The notes below the pieces were generated by a model. The model did not search any database, had not been told where the DNA came from, and saw only the letters and a list, made by a program, of their open reading frames with translations. The translations under genes were made by a program, and so were the position numbers. Positions 1-9,920 of a DNA stretch of 64,000 nucleotides are shown one piece after another. Origin of the DNA: Hydra vulgaris. Taxonomy: Eukaryota > Cnidaria > Hydrozoa > Anthoathecata > Hydridae. Location of the stretch: contig NC_088931.1 of the NCBI RefSeq assembly GCF_038396675.1, forward strand, positions 64,895,501 through 64,959,500. Reading direction: 5' to 3'. Positions within the stretch are counted from its first letter, which is position 1, and each line of letters begins with the position of its first letter.

Positions 1-458
1 TAGCGTTAGCCGACTTGTGTCCAACTTGTCTCAAATAAAACCGCAACTCATCCCCTGTAATAATATCACATAGTCTCCATGGGCCATTTCTGAAAAGGGC
101 TAAATTTTCCTTATATGCCTCAACTCTATTCTTACGATTTTGATTGGTTAACTCGTGGGGTGTCCAACGTATAAAGAGATTATTCGATGTCATGGCTTCA
201 ATTATTCCATGTGTTGCATGCGGATTTTCTTCAATAATGGCTCGCACACGTTCAATATTCTCACCTGTATACGTAGTTTGAGGTTGCCCTGAGTAATGAT
301 CATCTTTGAACCATCTTTAAATAATGTAGCTCATTTGGCAACTGTACTATATTTTGAAGCTTGGTCACCATGAGCTAAAACCAATTCATCGGTTATGGCT
401 TGTGCTGAAACTCCAAGTAGAGTACGGGTTTTAATGCTCGATATTCAAATTTTTCCAT
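1..458 (-). pseudogene. Mariner-family transposase, 5' portion, decayed and cut by the window edge
   Basis: Read on the minus strand from the ATG at 458, the frames give a mariner N-terminus (MEKFEYRALK, then a SAQAITDEL-like helix-turn-helix). Further on come IIEENPHATHGIIEA, RWTPHELT and DIITGDELRF. The last two match the mariner WVPHELT and IVTGDEKW blocks, the latter carrying the first catalytic Asp. Several frameshifts and stops interrupt the reading, so it is a pseudogene. The remaining catalytic residues would lie beyond the left edge. It sits downstream of exon 1 of the minus-strand cyclase paralogue, probably inside that gene's first intron. Family assignment is firm; the exact mariner subfamily was not determined. 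Confidence 0.75.
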
Positions 459-660
459 TTTTAAATTTTTTCTTTTAAACGTATAGAAAAAAATTTAAAT
501 AACTTTTTAATAAACATTCAAAATATTTCAACAAGTACTTAAAATGTTCATAATTAAACACAGTTTAAAATGATATTTAAATATTTAACTATTTCGTGTT
601 TCAATGGATCTTTATAGATGAAGTTCTATGAACTTCTCTAACGACCTAAAGTAATTGTAC

Positions 661-969
661 CTGATTAGTTAATGGGACTTTGCTTCCAATCAAATTAAAT
701 AGTGGTTCATAATTTTTTTCAGTAACTTCGCCACTACGACAGGTATCTTTAAATGAAAAGCTATTAGAAAATAAGTTCCAAACTTTTGTGCAATCAACAT
801 CAGTATACAACGCTGGGTTTCGGTTTTGAGAATTTAGCTGCTGAAATTGAGTGCAACGTCCTATAATAATATCCTTAATGCCTGGAGTAGTACCGTTAAA
901 ATCCCATGGTGTTAATCCAAGTACAAGTGACAAAGTTGAGAATAACTCAAAAAACTTGAATGCATTCAT
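661..969 (-). CDS. ADP-ribosyl cyclase paralogue (CD38/BST1 family), first coding exon only
   Basis: The minus-strand exon runs from the ATG at 969 to 661 and is followed by a GT donor at 660-659 (CAG|GTACAA), so the ORF codons beyond 661 are intron. It encodes 103 residues: a hydrophobic N-terminal segment (LFSTLSLVLGL, probable signal peptide), then the family block DFNGTTPGIKDIIIGRC, then VDCTKVWNLF and FKDTC. These carry the first three conserved cysteines. It aligns almost residue for residue with exon 1 of the plus-strand gene at 20137 and has the same phase-0 donor. The later exons with the catalytic residues must lie to the left of the window. Enzyme activity is therefore inferred from family only. 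The two genes are divergently arranged. Confidence 0.85.
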
Positions 970-2730
970 TTTATGATTTATATAACTAAATAGAAATAAA
1001 TAGAGAAGCGGTAATTGTCTTTTATTCTTTTTTCTTTTTTTAAATTTTTTACCATAATTTCGTTTTCTAGTTGTTTCTGAATTTCACAGGTCCCTATGAC
1101 ATTTTTGTATACTAAATTTTTGAGTACATTTTTATAATTTCTATTTATACGTTTACCGTCTTGTAATATTATGAGATGGGCGGTAATAAGGCAAATGGCT
1201 GGATGACGTTATAAACCAGAACACACTCACAAAAAAGTGGCTAACAGAGAAGTCAAATAACATTTTTTTTTATCTGCTTGGCTATTTCCAATTTTGTTTC
1301 TTAGAGATTATTAAATTTACACATTATTAATTTCTTATTTTAACGCTTTAGCAATTATTTATTTAACAAATTTTTTCAAAACTTGAAAAATAGATGTTTG
1401 GTGTGGAAGGGTGATAATAATTGGTTTTTTAAACTAACTTTGTCTTGTAACAGAAAAAAAAATTGTTAAAACCCTTGAATTTTGTTTAGACCATTAAACC
1501 CAGAATTTTGTTTAGACCATTAAACCCATGAATTTTGTTTAGACCATTAAAATCTATATGCGTTAAGAAATAAAGTAATTTTTGCGTTTTTAACAAAAAT
1601 ATTTACACATTATGATTTTGTTTTTTATTAAAAATGGGTTAGATATTTAAAATTTTGAGTTTTTTTTTTACGATAGGAATATAAAAGCATTATAAATTTA
1701 TCAATTTGAGAAAGAAAAAAATTGTTTTTGAATAAATAGATTAATTTTAATCATAGAGCTATGAATAAAAAAAATCATAAAGCTATAATGCTTTTTTGAA
1801 CTTTGAGTGGTTAGCAAATTTTTGCACTGATTCCGGAGATAAACATTAAAAAAAATTCGTTATAAAATGTGATTAAAAACTTTATTAAAAATCAAAGTAA
1901 TACAAATTTATTACCTGGACCCGAATGAGTGAAAGTTTTTGTTTTATTTGAGTACTTTTTACCTTTAGAAAAATATGTTCTGTTCTTATTCTGAATATTT
2001 TTTTTATTGTGTTTCTATGTCATTTTTGTTTAATGATGCATGTTATCATGCATTAGCGAAATATTTTTTATGACAAGTTATCATTTGAGCTACCATTTTA
2101 TTTTATTAATCATTTTAGACAAACTTAAAATAAAACATTATAGATAAAGTCTTGCAGAATTTGACCGAAACGGGGCAGTTTAATTCATACAGTTTTATTC
2201 AAATTTTTGCGTTTTTAGATCTATTGGGTAAAGTAATAACGCGACCCTATATTTTGTTGATTATTATGGTAATACTATATTTTTATAAAAGTCTTTTTTT
2301 GGTTAAAGATTGTTTAGCTCAAGAAAGATTTTTTTTTGTGATGTTTTTTGAGTATTTTTAGGTTTATGTTTCGTAATCAATTTTATGCGACTTTACTCTA
2401 GCTTTTTTAATCATTTTATCCTCTGCTAAAACTCAATCAACAAGACCAGTTTGCATGTTTAAGGGATTCTAATTGTTACTTTTCTAACTGTTTTATGCGA
2501 TTGAACTATTGTACGTATACTTAGTGCATGCTCTGAAGATCCAGGTTCAAAGGTACTAGACTTATGAAAATCAGGATTATTTGACGTTTATTCAATTTAA
2601 AACTTCACTCGTAAAAAAAAACTACTTTCAGGATATTATTAGAGTTGAAAAGATAGATTCTTTTTGATTTAAATTCTAATAAGCCATTTACTGGTGTAGT
2701 GATACGCATCGATGCTTCAGTAAATAATTG
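970..2730. other. AT-rich non-coding stretch upstream of the minus-strand cyclase exon
   Basis: No credible coding region was found on either strand. The ORF at 2152..2361 is low-complexity and unlike any family I recognise. The segment just above 969 should hold the 5' UTR and promoter of the minus-strand cyclase gene, but I see no clear TATA or initiator. Content is A/T runs plus the short tandem repeat at 1476-1552. Confidence 0.5.
1476..1552. repeat. Three-copy tandem repeat, unit 26-29 bp
   Basis: The unit TGAATTTTGTTTAGACCA plus TTAAACCC is repeated three times head to tail with small length differences between copies. Confidence 0.85.
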
Positions 2731-2751
2731 CGGAAACTGCAGTTTTCACAG

Positions 2752-3027
2752 TTATTGCATGGGAAATTTTCTATTGAGTTTGTCAATCTCATCATTCCAG
2801 TAAGTTTTCAATGGTTTGAAAACACTTTTTGTCCGGAGGTTAAAGTTCATGACTGCAATGGGCATATGGATGTTTAACTTTTCAGCTTCCTCAATTACGG
2901 CAATATCCAAATGACTGCAATCTCCTTCGAAAATCAGTAAAGCTTCTTTTGGTAATCGGTGTTGGTTAAAATTACGCAAAAAAAAATAGAAAGATCTTCC
3001 TTTAGTAATATATCCTTTCAGAGTCAT
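2752..3027 (-). pseudogene. DDE_1 (pogo/jerky/Tigger-type) transposase fragment
   Basis: This 91-residue minus-strand stretch matches the middle of DDE_1 transposases. GYITKGRSFYFFLRNF is followed by LLIFEGDCSHLDI, where the second catalytic Asp is expected (usually LLIxDGxxSH). Then come IEEAEKLNI and VFKPLKTYWNDEIDKLNRK, matching the VFKPLKTxWxxE block. The Leu/Pro-rich segment between them (normally LPPHxTHxLQPLD) is degraded to VMNFNLRTK. N- and C-terminal parts are missing. It is a relic of a pogo-like element and is unrelated to the nearby cyclase exon. Confidence 0.7.
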
Positions 3028-3179
3028 ACAAAAAATATTTCCTAGACATAAATTGTTCCGTAATCATATGTTTAATGTTTACCTTGATGCAATTAGCGCG
3101 GTTATTACTTAAATAAACTTTTTCTTTAACAATCTAAATAATTTCTTTTATTATTGTTTCATTTTTTAAACATTCACAA

Positions 3180-3236
3180 TAAATTACAACAGTTACTACT
3201 AGTAAACTACAACAGTTACTACTAGTAAACTACAGG
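3180..3236. repeat. Two-copy 23-bp direct repeat
   Basis: The unit CAACAGTTACTACTAGTAAA plus CTA occurs twice in tandem. Confidence 0.7.
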
Positions 3237-3654
3237 CTTGATGACGCTTTGAGCACAATCTCAACACACATATACATAACCTTAATATTGAAAAATCGAA
3301 AAGAAACTTGTGTCATTATTAGCCGATTGCGGTCTGGCGTCATTGGGTGTAGTACCATAATTTATAGAAAATGTTTTTTTTAATTTACATTATGACCATT
3401 GCTTAATAATAATCGAACGTCGTATTACACATATTAAACATTGATTGAATTGAGCAACCATGAATGAAGTTGATTCTTACTTGATCAACAATAAAAAAAA
3501 AGCTTCAAAATTGCGTTTTCTACACTGAATAAAATAAATGTGAATAACTTAAAACAACAATATAATGAACGACAGTTTACAAAGGATGCTTAATAGCTCA
3601 GAAATAATTGATCTAAGGAGTCCTGACAATGGTTCTTAGATGTTTTAACTGAAA

Positions 3655-3655
<1 letters not shown>

Positions 3656-3749
<94 letters not shown>
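3656..3749. repeat. (TA)n microsatellite, left flank of the Tc1-like element
   Basis: An uninterrupted run of TA dinucleotides. It continues as imperfect TA/TTTA sequence to the right of the element at 5481-5524, so the transposon inserted into a TA-rich tract. Confidence 0.95.
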
Positions 3750-3752
<3 letters not shown>

Positions 3753-3777
3753 GGTTAGTCAAAAGTTTTGTCTCCCC
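3750..3777 (+). repeat. Left terminal inverted repeat of the DD37E element
   Basis: 28 bp starting CAGGGTTAGTCAAAAG and ending TCTCCCC. It pairs with 5453-5480 with one mismatch (G versus C at the ninth base). Confidence 0.95.
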
Positions 3778-4123
3778 TTAGTGGCACTTTTTTTGAAGTA
3801 CATTTTATCTCTTGTCAGCGTTGTAATTTATAGATAATTATTTTCAGTATCTAACCTTGACCTTAATACTGTTGTTTACTGATGTTATTTTTAAAAATAT
3901 GTTTTTGACATAAAAACTATTTAATTTAATATACGAAGATTTTATTATAAAGCAGGAAGGTAAGAATATTTAATAAGGTGCTGTTATTAAATAAACGTAG
4001 TTATTTTATAATGAGCATGATTAATAGATAGTATTTTGTCTATATTATTATAAAATGAAAACACGGATTATTAGGGTTTAGTTTAGTGTTCAAAATTTTA
4101 AAGGTGAAATTTTCATCATGCAT

Positions 4124-4145
4124 GTCAAAAGTTTTGTCTCCCCCC
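4124..4145 (+). repeat. Internal copy of the terminal repeat core
   Basis: GTCAAAAGTTTTGTCTCCCC, followed by two further C, repeats the inner part of the left terminal repeat in direct orientation, 374 bp further in and about 70 bp before the transposase ATG. No matching internal copy was seen in the right arm. Confidence 0.9.
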
Positions 4146-4214
4146 ACCCTAAAATTAAATTTCAATTACAAGCGAAGTATTCTGGAAAACTTATGTTTTG
4201 TATTATTATTTTAG

Positions 4215-5339
4215 ATGGGAAGAATAGCTGGTGTCACAAATACAGCTCCTGCTATAAGAAAAAGAATGGCGGAACTGCAGATAGCCGGCATGACGAAGAC
4301 ACAAATTGCCAAAGTGTTGGGGTGTCATCCACGAACGGTTCAGCGGTACTGGACAAAATCACCATCGTCAAAGTTTAACGACAAGTTTCGTTCTGGTCGT
4401 CCGAAGGCTTTGTCACCAGCGTCAAAAAAAATCATCACCGAAACTATAAAAAATAAGTGGGGTTCATCTCCAGGTGCTTGCGCAAGAAAGCTGAACATGT
4501 CGCATCGATATCGGGAAAAAAATAAAATCGTATCAGAGTCAACTGTACGAAGATTCGTTCGCGAACAACCGTGGGGTAAAATTGCTTATAAACAGCCAAT
4601 AAAACCCCTACTAACTGCAAAAAATAAAGACGATCGCTTAAAGCTGTGCCAGTGGTTAGACAAAAATGGGTATCTGGACGATAACCATTTGGGGCGTATC
4701 AAGAGGAGTCACATTCTTTGGACGGATGAGTCGCTCATTGAACTTTTCCCGACTCCGAACCGACAAAATGTCTGCATTCGCACTGACGACAAAACTAAAA
4801 TTATCCCGGCGCAGAAGCCAAAAAATGGACTTAAAATTATGGTTGCTGGTGGAATGTCAGGGTATGGTTTGACAAAATTAATAATTTTCCCAGAAAAAGT
4901 TACGATCGATGCTGATTATTACATAAATAATATTCTTCCAGTTTATAAAGAAGCTTGTGTAGGAAAACAAGCCGGTAATGATGCTAACTGTCGCCAACTT
5001 TTGTTTAGCCCTCAACATGTGTTATTTCAGCAAGATCGTGCTCCAGCACATTCTGCGAAGAAGACCAAGGAATTTTGTCGTAAAAATTTTGCCGCCTTTA
5101 TCCCAAAAGGTCGGTGGCCAGGTAACAGCCCTGACATTACCTGTATCGAACACTTGTGTGCAAAACTTCAAGACAGTGTGCTGCTTGAACCACGGCCAAA
5201 AAATAGCGAAGAACTGGTACGCCGTGTTCAAAAAACTTGGAAATCGATGGATTGTGATTATCTGAAGGCTCTGGCGGATTCTCTGCCGAGTCGTGTTGCG
5301 GCTGTTCGAGCTGCAAATGGAGGACATACTAAGTACTAA
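4215..5339 (+). CDS. Tc1/mariner-superfamily transposase, intact, DD37E
   Basis: 374 residues, full length for the superfamily. Residues about 10-50 form a helix-turn-helix (MAELQIAGMTKTQIAKVLG, then HPRTVQRYW) and about 55-125 a second DNA-binding region with a GRP-like linker (SGRPKALSP). The RNase-H-like domain shows the first Asp in ILWTDES, the second in HVLFQQDRAPAHS and the Glu in SPDITCIEHL. There are 37 residues between the second Asp and the Glu, a DD37E spacing rather than the DD34E of classic Tc1. The C-terminus ends GGHTKY, the usual Tc1-like tail. The sequence before the ATG (TTATTATTTTAG) resembles a splice acceptor, so a 5' UTR intron is possible. The base composition is visibly richer in G and C than the flanks. 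It cuts and pastes its own element. Confidence 0.93.
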   Translation: MGRIAGVTNTAPAIRKRMAELQIAGMTKTQIAKVLGCHPRTVQRYWTKSPSSKFNDKFRSGRPKALSPASKKIITETIKNKWGSSPGACARKLNMSHRYREKNKIVSESTVRRFVREQPWGKIAYKQPIKPLLTAKNKDDRLKLCQWLDKNGYLDDNHLGRIKRSHILWTDESLIELFPTPNRQNVCIRTDDKTKIIPAQKPKNGLKIMVAGGMSGYGLTKLIIFPEKVTIDADYYINNILPVYKEACVGKQAGNDANCRQLLFSPQHVLFQQDRAPAHSAKKTKEFCRKNFAAFIPKGRWPGNSPDITCIEHLCAKLQDSVLLEPRPKNSEELVRRVQKTWKSMDCDYLKALADSLPSRVAAVRAANGGHTKY

Positions 5340-5452
5340 GCATGAATTATATTTTTATTTTATTGGTTTATGTATTGCTGTGTTTAATAAATATGTATTT
5401 CTTGCAAATCATTACTTGTTTTTGTATTAAAGTTGAAATTGTTAGACCAGTG

Positions 5453-5480
5453 GGGGAGACAAAACTTTTGAGTAACCCTG
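5453..5480 (-). repeat. Right terminal inverted repeat of the DD37E element
   Basis: The reverse complement of 3750-3777 with one mismatch. It is followed directly by TA. Confidence 0.95.
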
Positions 5481-5573
5481 TATATTTATATATATTTATA
5501 TATATTTATATATATATATATATTTAAGAACAAATCTAACGTAAAAAAAACAGATTTTAAAAAGGATAAGGGA

Positions 5574-6290
5574 GATAAATTGTTTCTATAAAAAATACAT
5601 TCTACAACTCTATTGGTTCTATATAAATCAAGCAAACTGCACCAGTCTTCTAAATCAATTTTGGCTGCAACTAATATGAGGTAAATACGCGGTAGTGGTG
5701 TAGTGGTAGAGCGCTTGCTTCATAAGCGAGAGGTTACGATTCCAATAACCACCAAGTCTCTGGTAGTACAGCGCTCAACTTGTTTCTAGGCGCAGCGGCC
5801 TTGTTTGTAAAGGTTCCTATTTCGGAGTTAAAGAGTTAGAAGAGGGATAAAACCACAAATAAGTATGCAATAAGCCTCCTCATCTGTAGTGACCTTCTCT
5901 ACCTATAAAAATAAAATTAAAAAAAAGGTGGTAACGTTATAATTACCATTCCATTATTTTGGCAGAATCCATTAAACTCATGTTGTTTGTATGGGTTTTG
6001 TGCTTATCTAAATTTTATTTCTGTAGCACTTGTGTGTTTTGCAAAATGTTTTATAAACTCTATGAAAAGATCAGTATCTTATGCGTATTATTTAAGGAGA
6101 AGATTGTGTATATTAGATAAGAAGATAAATTGTTTTTATAATAAGTATGTTCAACAACTCTATTACATTAATCAAACATACTACCACCAGTCAAATTAAT
6201 CACATATGACTGCAACTTATGTGCAGTATGAGACGGTAACGTTATTATTATTGTTCCCTTTTTTTAGCAAAATCTAATAAAATAATGTTC
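5574..6290 (+). repeat. Diverged tandem duplication, first copy split by a SINE
   Basis: 5574-5684 joined to about 5929-5990 (GATAAATTGTTT, ACAACTCTATT, CACCAGTC, CTGCAACT, GGTAACGTTAT, CATT/GTTCC) is repeated in the same order at about 6115-6290. The first copy is interrupted by the SINE at 5688-5928. The duplication therefore predates the SINE insertion. Confidence 0.65.
5688..5928 (+). mobile_element. tRNA-derived SINE, family 1
   Basis: The head has a pol III A box (TGGTGTAGTGGTAGAGCG) and an arm TTCATAAGCGAGAGGTT followed by a B-box-like ACGATTCCAAT. It then has a family-specific body (TCTCTGGTAGTACAGCGC, TCAACTTGTTTCT) and an A-rich tail near 5906-5928. The same head and body occur on the minus strand at 17445-17612. 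The tRNA-like part cannot fold as a complete functional tRNA: the acceptor stem is absent and the T arm is mutated. Confidence 0.7.
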
Positions 6291-6477
6291 TTCATATTAG
6301 CTTCGCGTCCATATAACAATGATAATGGTAAGCTGCGGAAAGAAAATATTAAATAAGAACTAAACTAAATAAAAGTACTAAATTTAGCACAAAGTAAAAA
6401 TGTTTAGAAAGGAGTAGCAATCTCTCTCAAGCTCCATGTCAGTAGACGATGAGCTGTCGCAGCATTTTGGTGGGTAA

Positions 6478-6750
6478 TTATAATACTAGTACCTACCAAA
6501 GTGTTTGCCAATACGATTTTTACGAAAAAGAATTCCATTCGGGAGCAGCATACTTGAGATAAAGTCTGACCAGCGATGTGTAAAGTCTCTTCAAGACTTG
6601 TGAGATTTTATAGATAGAAACTTTCTTTAGTTGACAGAGGACAGAATTAGCATTTGATGATATTATTTTGACATTCATGCCCCATTTAAGGTTGTGTGAA
6701 ATGCAAATGTCAATATCTCGTTTGTTGTAAAAGGAATTGAGAAGCTGCAT
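6478..6750 (-). pseudogene. Non-LTR retrotransposon fragment (RT C-terminal region)
   Basis: The minus-strand peptide RDIDICISHNLKWGMNVK, then ANSVLCQLKK, then LKRLYTSLVRLYLKYAAPEW matches the region after the reverse transcriptase palm in many animal LINEs (DLGVxxSxDLKW and YTSLVRPxLEYAxxxW). Only this piece is present, so it is a truncated relic. Its LINE clade was not determined. Confidence 0.7.
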
Positions 6751-6798
6751 CCCTTAAGGAGTCAAGATATAGTATTGGTAGTTCGAATTTTTGCTTTT

Positions 6799-7095
6799 GT
6801 TAAAGTGTAAGATAAGGTGTTGAAGTGTAAGATAAAGTGTTGAAGTGTAAAATAAGGTGTTGAAGTGTAAGATAAGGTGTTGAAGTGTAAGATAAGGTGT
6901 TGAAGTGTAAGATAAGGTGTTGAAGTGTAAGATAAGGTGTTGAAGTGTAAGATAAGGTGTTGAAGTGTAAGATAAGGTGTTGAAGTGTAAGATAAGGTGT
7001 TGAAGTGTAAGATAAGGTGTTAAAGTGTAAGATAAGGTGTTGAAGTGTAAGATAAGGTGTTGAAGTGTAAGATAAGGTGTTGAAGTGTAAGATAA
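6799..7095. repeat. 20-bp tandem array, about 15 copies
   Basis: The unit GTGTTGAAGTGTAAGATAAG is repeated head to tail with very few substitutions (for example at 6832, 6849 and 7021). The repeated-peptide ORF read through it on the minus strand is an artefact of the 20-bp period. It abuts the 3' break point of the hAT relic. Confidence 0.97.
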
Positions 7096-8560
7096 TTTTT
7101 ATTGCTAAGACTATAAGAATATTGCTCCGCAATACGAGCATGAAGACAAATTTAAAAGTTCTCACTTTATTTACAATACATTTAGCTTCTGCCTGGTTTC
7201 ACACTTTTGAGAGGGATCTTCAGCAATCTTATTCAATGCGATCAAAATTGCTTTAAAATAATTGAGAACTGTTTCGGTGGCATTTGCTTGAGCCTGCCAA
7301 CGCGTTTTTGATAATGATTTGAGTATTTTTTTGTTTCTGATGTGTTATTTTAAGACATCCCAGCGATGCATCGAATTTGAAAAATATGTATGCAATAGTT
7401 GCACGATAGAAAAAAATTAGATGCAAACAAGCAGCATTGTACAGAAGTCCAATTAAGTTCAACAAATGCGTAGCACACATTATATATACCGCATGCTCAT
7501 TGAAATTAGACATTATCGCTTGCATCCCTCTGTATAATCTCGACACATTTGTGGCATTGTCGTACGACTAAATTCAACAATATTTAAATCCTAAGCCATA
7601 AGTCTCGTCTAAATACTTTAAAACTTGTTCTACCATTACCGCACGGACGTGACTTTTTATAATTAATAATGTTGAAAATCGTTCAACTGACTTTCTGTAC
7701 ATGGCGAAACGTATCAAACAACTACACTCTGTTGGTTAAAGTGATCAATGTCTGGAGTTGAATTGACTAAAACACTAAAAAAGCGAGCGACTAAAATCTT
7801 ATGTATAATGTGAAATCGCACTTTTTCTGCCATTCTATTATTCAACTCCTCGCATATTTTTTTTGATAAGCAAGATGGATTTCTTTTACCTTTATCCACA
7901 TATGTTGCGATGTGATTTTTCAAAAATGGGTCAAACTGAGTCACAAGTTCTAGCAAACCCAAATAATTCCCATTATCTAGAACACCAAAATGCTCGTTTG
8001 TTCCGTGAAAAAGGAAATCATTATATCGTTCAGATAACGTTATAATGACTGGTATAAGATGTTTCAATATTTGTTTCTAGTAATTTTGCTCCGTTTAGAA
8101 TTAAAGTTGAAGGGTGTCAAACACAACAGAGCTTTGTTTTCTCCGAATATATGTCAACATCCATTCTCTGTGAAGAGATTCATTTTCATGTTAATGTATT
8201 TGAAAAATATTCTTCCAATCATCAAACCCATCAATAGTGAGTTTGTTTGATTTTTCTTTAGACACAAAAAGTTTACAAGGGAAACTGTACACACAACCAG
8301 TTGTTGGGGGAATGAATGAGCCACTCTCGCAAAAACCTTTCGCCATTTGCTTTTTTCCCATAAATGTGCTCTCCAAAATGTGAACAATACCGTGTCCTAG
8401 ACTCTGTTTTATAAAATCTACAAAAACACTTAAACTATCCAGAATGATTTTGACACTCATGTGAACCACGGTTAATCCAAAAACTGACGTCATCTTTATT
8501 AAAATTGCCCCACTTTCAAGGATCGGTTGAACGATAGTCCTTCTCAATAGTAGATTCAAT
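7096..8560 (-). pseudogene. hAT-type transposase relic (TTF zinc finger / DUF4371, ZMYM1-like)
   Basis: Blocks appear in order along the minus strand with frameshifts between them. At 8559-8191 is a TTF-type finger region (GKKQMAKGFCESGSFI, TTGCVYSFPCKLF, GFDDWKN). At 8067-7714 is the DUF4371 part (FHGTNEHFGVLDNGNYLGLLE, FDPFLKNHI, FFSVLVNSTPDIDH). At 7560-7253 is the hAT core (VYIMCATHLLNLIG and later residues). At 7240-7096 is IAEDPSQKCETRQEAKC, then VRTFKFVFMLVLRSNIL. This is the family order, but multiple stops and shifts make it dead. The C-terminal dimerisation domain is absent because the sequence runs into the 20-bp array. Confidence 0.8.
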
Positions 8561-8586
8561 CAGTAAAGCGGTTTGTATTAATAAAA

Positions 8587-8638
8587 TTGGTATAGAATTC
8601 TTAACATCTTTCAAAAGATGTTAAGAATTCTATACCAA
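8587..8638. repeat. Perfect hairpin
   Basis: TTGGTATAGAATTCTTAACA plus TCTTT is mirrored by its reverse complement after a very short loop. It probably marks a fold-back remnant just upstream of the hAT relic. Confidence 0.85.
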
Positions 8639-8954
8639 CTTGAAAAATATATAAAATTTTATCAGAGGTGACCGGCTAAGGAAAATAAACCTTTTTAATG
8701 ATACTATATAATTATTACGTTACATTACTTACGTTACCGAGCGATATTTATCGCGGATTTTTTAAATCTACTAGCAGAAAGCAACCCGTAATACGGGTTA
8801 TGGTCGGTGTGTTACATAATTAATTTATTGTGGCTATTTTCCACAATCTAAAGTTGCGAAACTTTAACTAATACACTTTTAAAAAAACGCTTTCTAATTG
8901 AAAAAATTAGGCCATCTATAAAATTAACATAAAAAGTATGAGGATTTATTCTAC

Positions 8955-9045
8955 CTCGCACTGATATGACCTATTTTAATTGTATATAACTCATTATTTG
9001 AGAAATTTACAACTGAAATAGGTCATATCAGTGAGGCAGAGCCAT
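8955..9045. repeat. Inverted repeat, ~22-bp arms
   Basis: CCTCGCACTGATATGACCTA and its near-exact reverse complement (TAGGTCATATCAGTGAGG) are separated by about 45 bp of AT-rich sequence, consistent with a small MITE-like unit. Confidence 0.75.
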
Positions 9046-9653
9046 TTTCCTCGACATTCCTAAGTTCAACACAATACGTTTTTTGTTACTGACACAAAAT
9101 AATAAGACTTCATCATGCTTTAAATTGACGAAAAATTAAACTAAGTTCTTGTTATATTTTTTATAACATGAAATTTAATTAATTATTAAAATTAATATGA
9201 AGTTAGCTTATATTATACAGGAGTTATTAATTTTTTGGTACCCCCTTGATTCATTTTCTTTAAAAAAGAAAATTGTCTTAAAAACGTTAAATGCACACAA
9301 CTTAATAAATTTATTAAAAAATAACTAAGTTTATTATAATTAACTAAGCAATTGAGTACAAATACATTTCAAACAAAAAAAATTTAATTTACAATCAAAC
9401 ATGTGAATAACAGATTCAGAAAAATATGTAAACTTTGATCTTTTATATTAGATTAATGCGTCATATGACAAACCTAAAATAAAAATTGAAACAGATAAGT
9501 AAACATAAAAGAAAAAAAAAAACTGGAAAACCTGCTTTTCGGTAACCTGTTGTCATACTTCAGTTGCTCTCATGATGCAGATTGTCGGTGTGACGTTATT
9601 TCATGTTGGCTTTTAGTAAACTTTAGTTCAATTTAAAAGACATCACAATAGAT

Positions 9654-9920
9654 TTACAATATTTTAATTAAAAAGCAAAAAAACAAATGCTTAATTTTAT
9701 CTCTTTCAATTCTGCGACAATTATTTTTAATTCGCCTAACCAAGCTCTCCTCAATTGGGTTCGAACTATTTGCTGCTTGCCGAGCAGCATTTCTAGCATT
9801 TTGTCGATTATTAATTTCATCTCGCCTAAGATTATCTCTTTCATTTCTGCAACGATTAACTTGCCTATTAACATTTCCATTTTCTAAACTAATATCTGCT
9901 TCTAGCCTAATATCATCCAT
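9654..9920 (-). CDS. Hypothetical Asn/Arg-rich ORF
   Basis: 88 residues with a strongly biased composition (NRQVNRCRNERDNLRRDEINN, NARNAARQAANSS, RRIKNNCRRIERDK). It is mostly charged and predicted helical. Runs of similar composition occur in the N-terminal regions of some Helitron proteins, but nothing diagnostic for a Helitron (Rep HUH motif, helicase) is nearby. No intron signals were seen. It may be a decayed transposon fragment or chance. Confidence 0.2.
   Translation of the reverse strand: MDDIRLEADISLENGNVNRQVNRCRNERDNLRRDEINNRQNARNAARQAANSSNPIEESLVRRIKNNCRRIERDKIKHLFFCFLIKIL

Larger units (their letters stand above)
3750..5480 (+). mobile_element. Complete Tc1/mariner-superfamily transposon (DD37E)
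   Basis: The element is 1731 bp. Its ends are 28-bp terminal inverted repeats beginning CAGGGTTA and running to TTTTGTCTCCCC (3750-3777 and 5453-5480), with one mismatch between them. Both ends abut TA, the expected target duplication of this superfamily. The single gene inside is the intact transposase at 4215-5339. A partial extra copy of the terminal repeat lies at 4124-4145, inside the left arm. Intact gene plus near-identical ends suggest recent mobility. Because the flanks are themselves (TA)n, the duplication cannot be proved from this site alone. Confidence 0.93.

Noticed and set aside
646..660. Codons of the minus-strand cyclase ORF beyond 661
   Set aside because: A CAG|GTACAA donor at 661/660 matches the exon-1 donor of the paralogue. 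The residues VQLL after it are intron.
5022..5327. Minus-strand ORF over the DD37E transposase, and plus-strand ORFs at 4118, 4666 and 4978
   Set aside because: Shadow frames of the intact transposase at 4215-5339.
5690..5765. Functional tRNA gene with CAT anticodon
   Set aside because: The pol III boxes are present, but there is no pairing acceptor stem and the T arm is mutated. The same head plus body recurs at 17445-17612, so it is a SINE.
6799..7095. CRISPR array
   Set aside because: The 20-bp units are contiguous with no unique spacers, and the genome is clearly animal.
6800..7165. 121-codon repetitive protein
   Set aside because: It is a frame read through a 20-bp tandem array. The 20-bp period cycles the frame and gives a 20-residue repeat without biological meaning.
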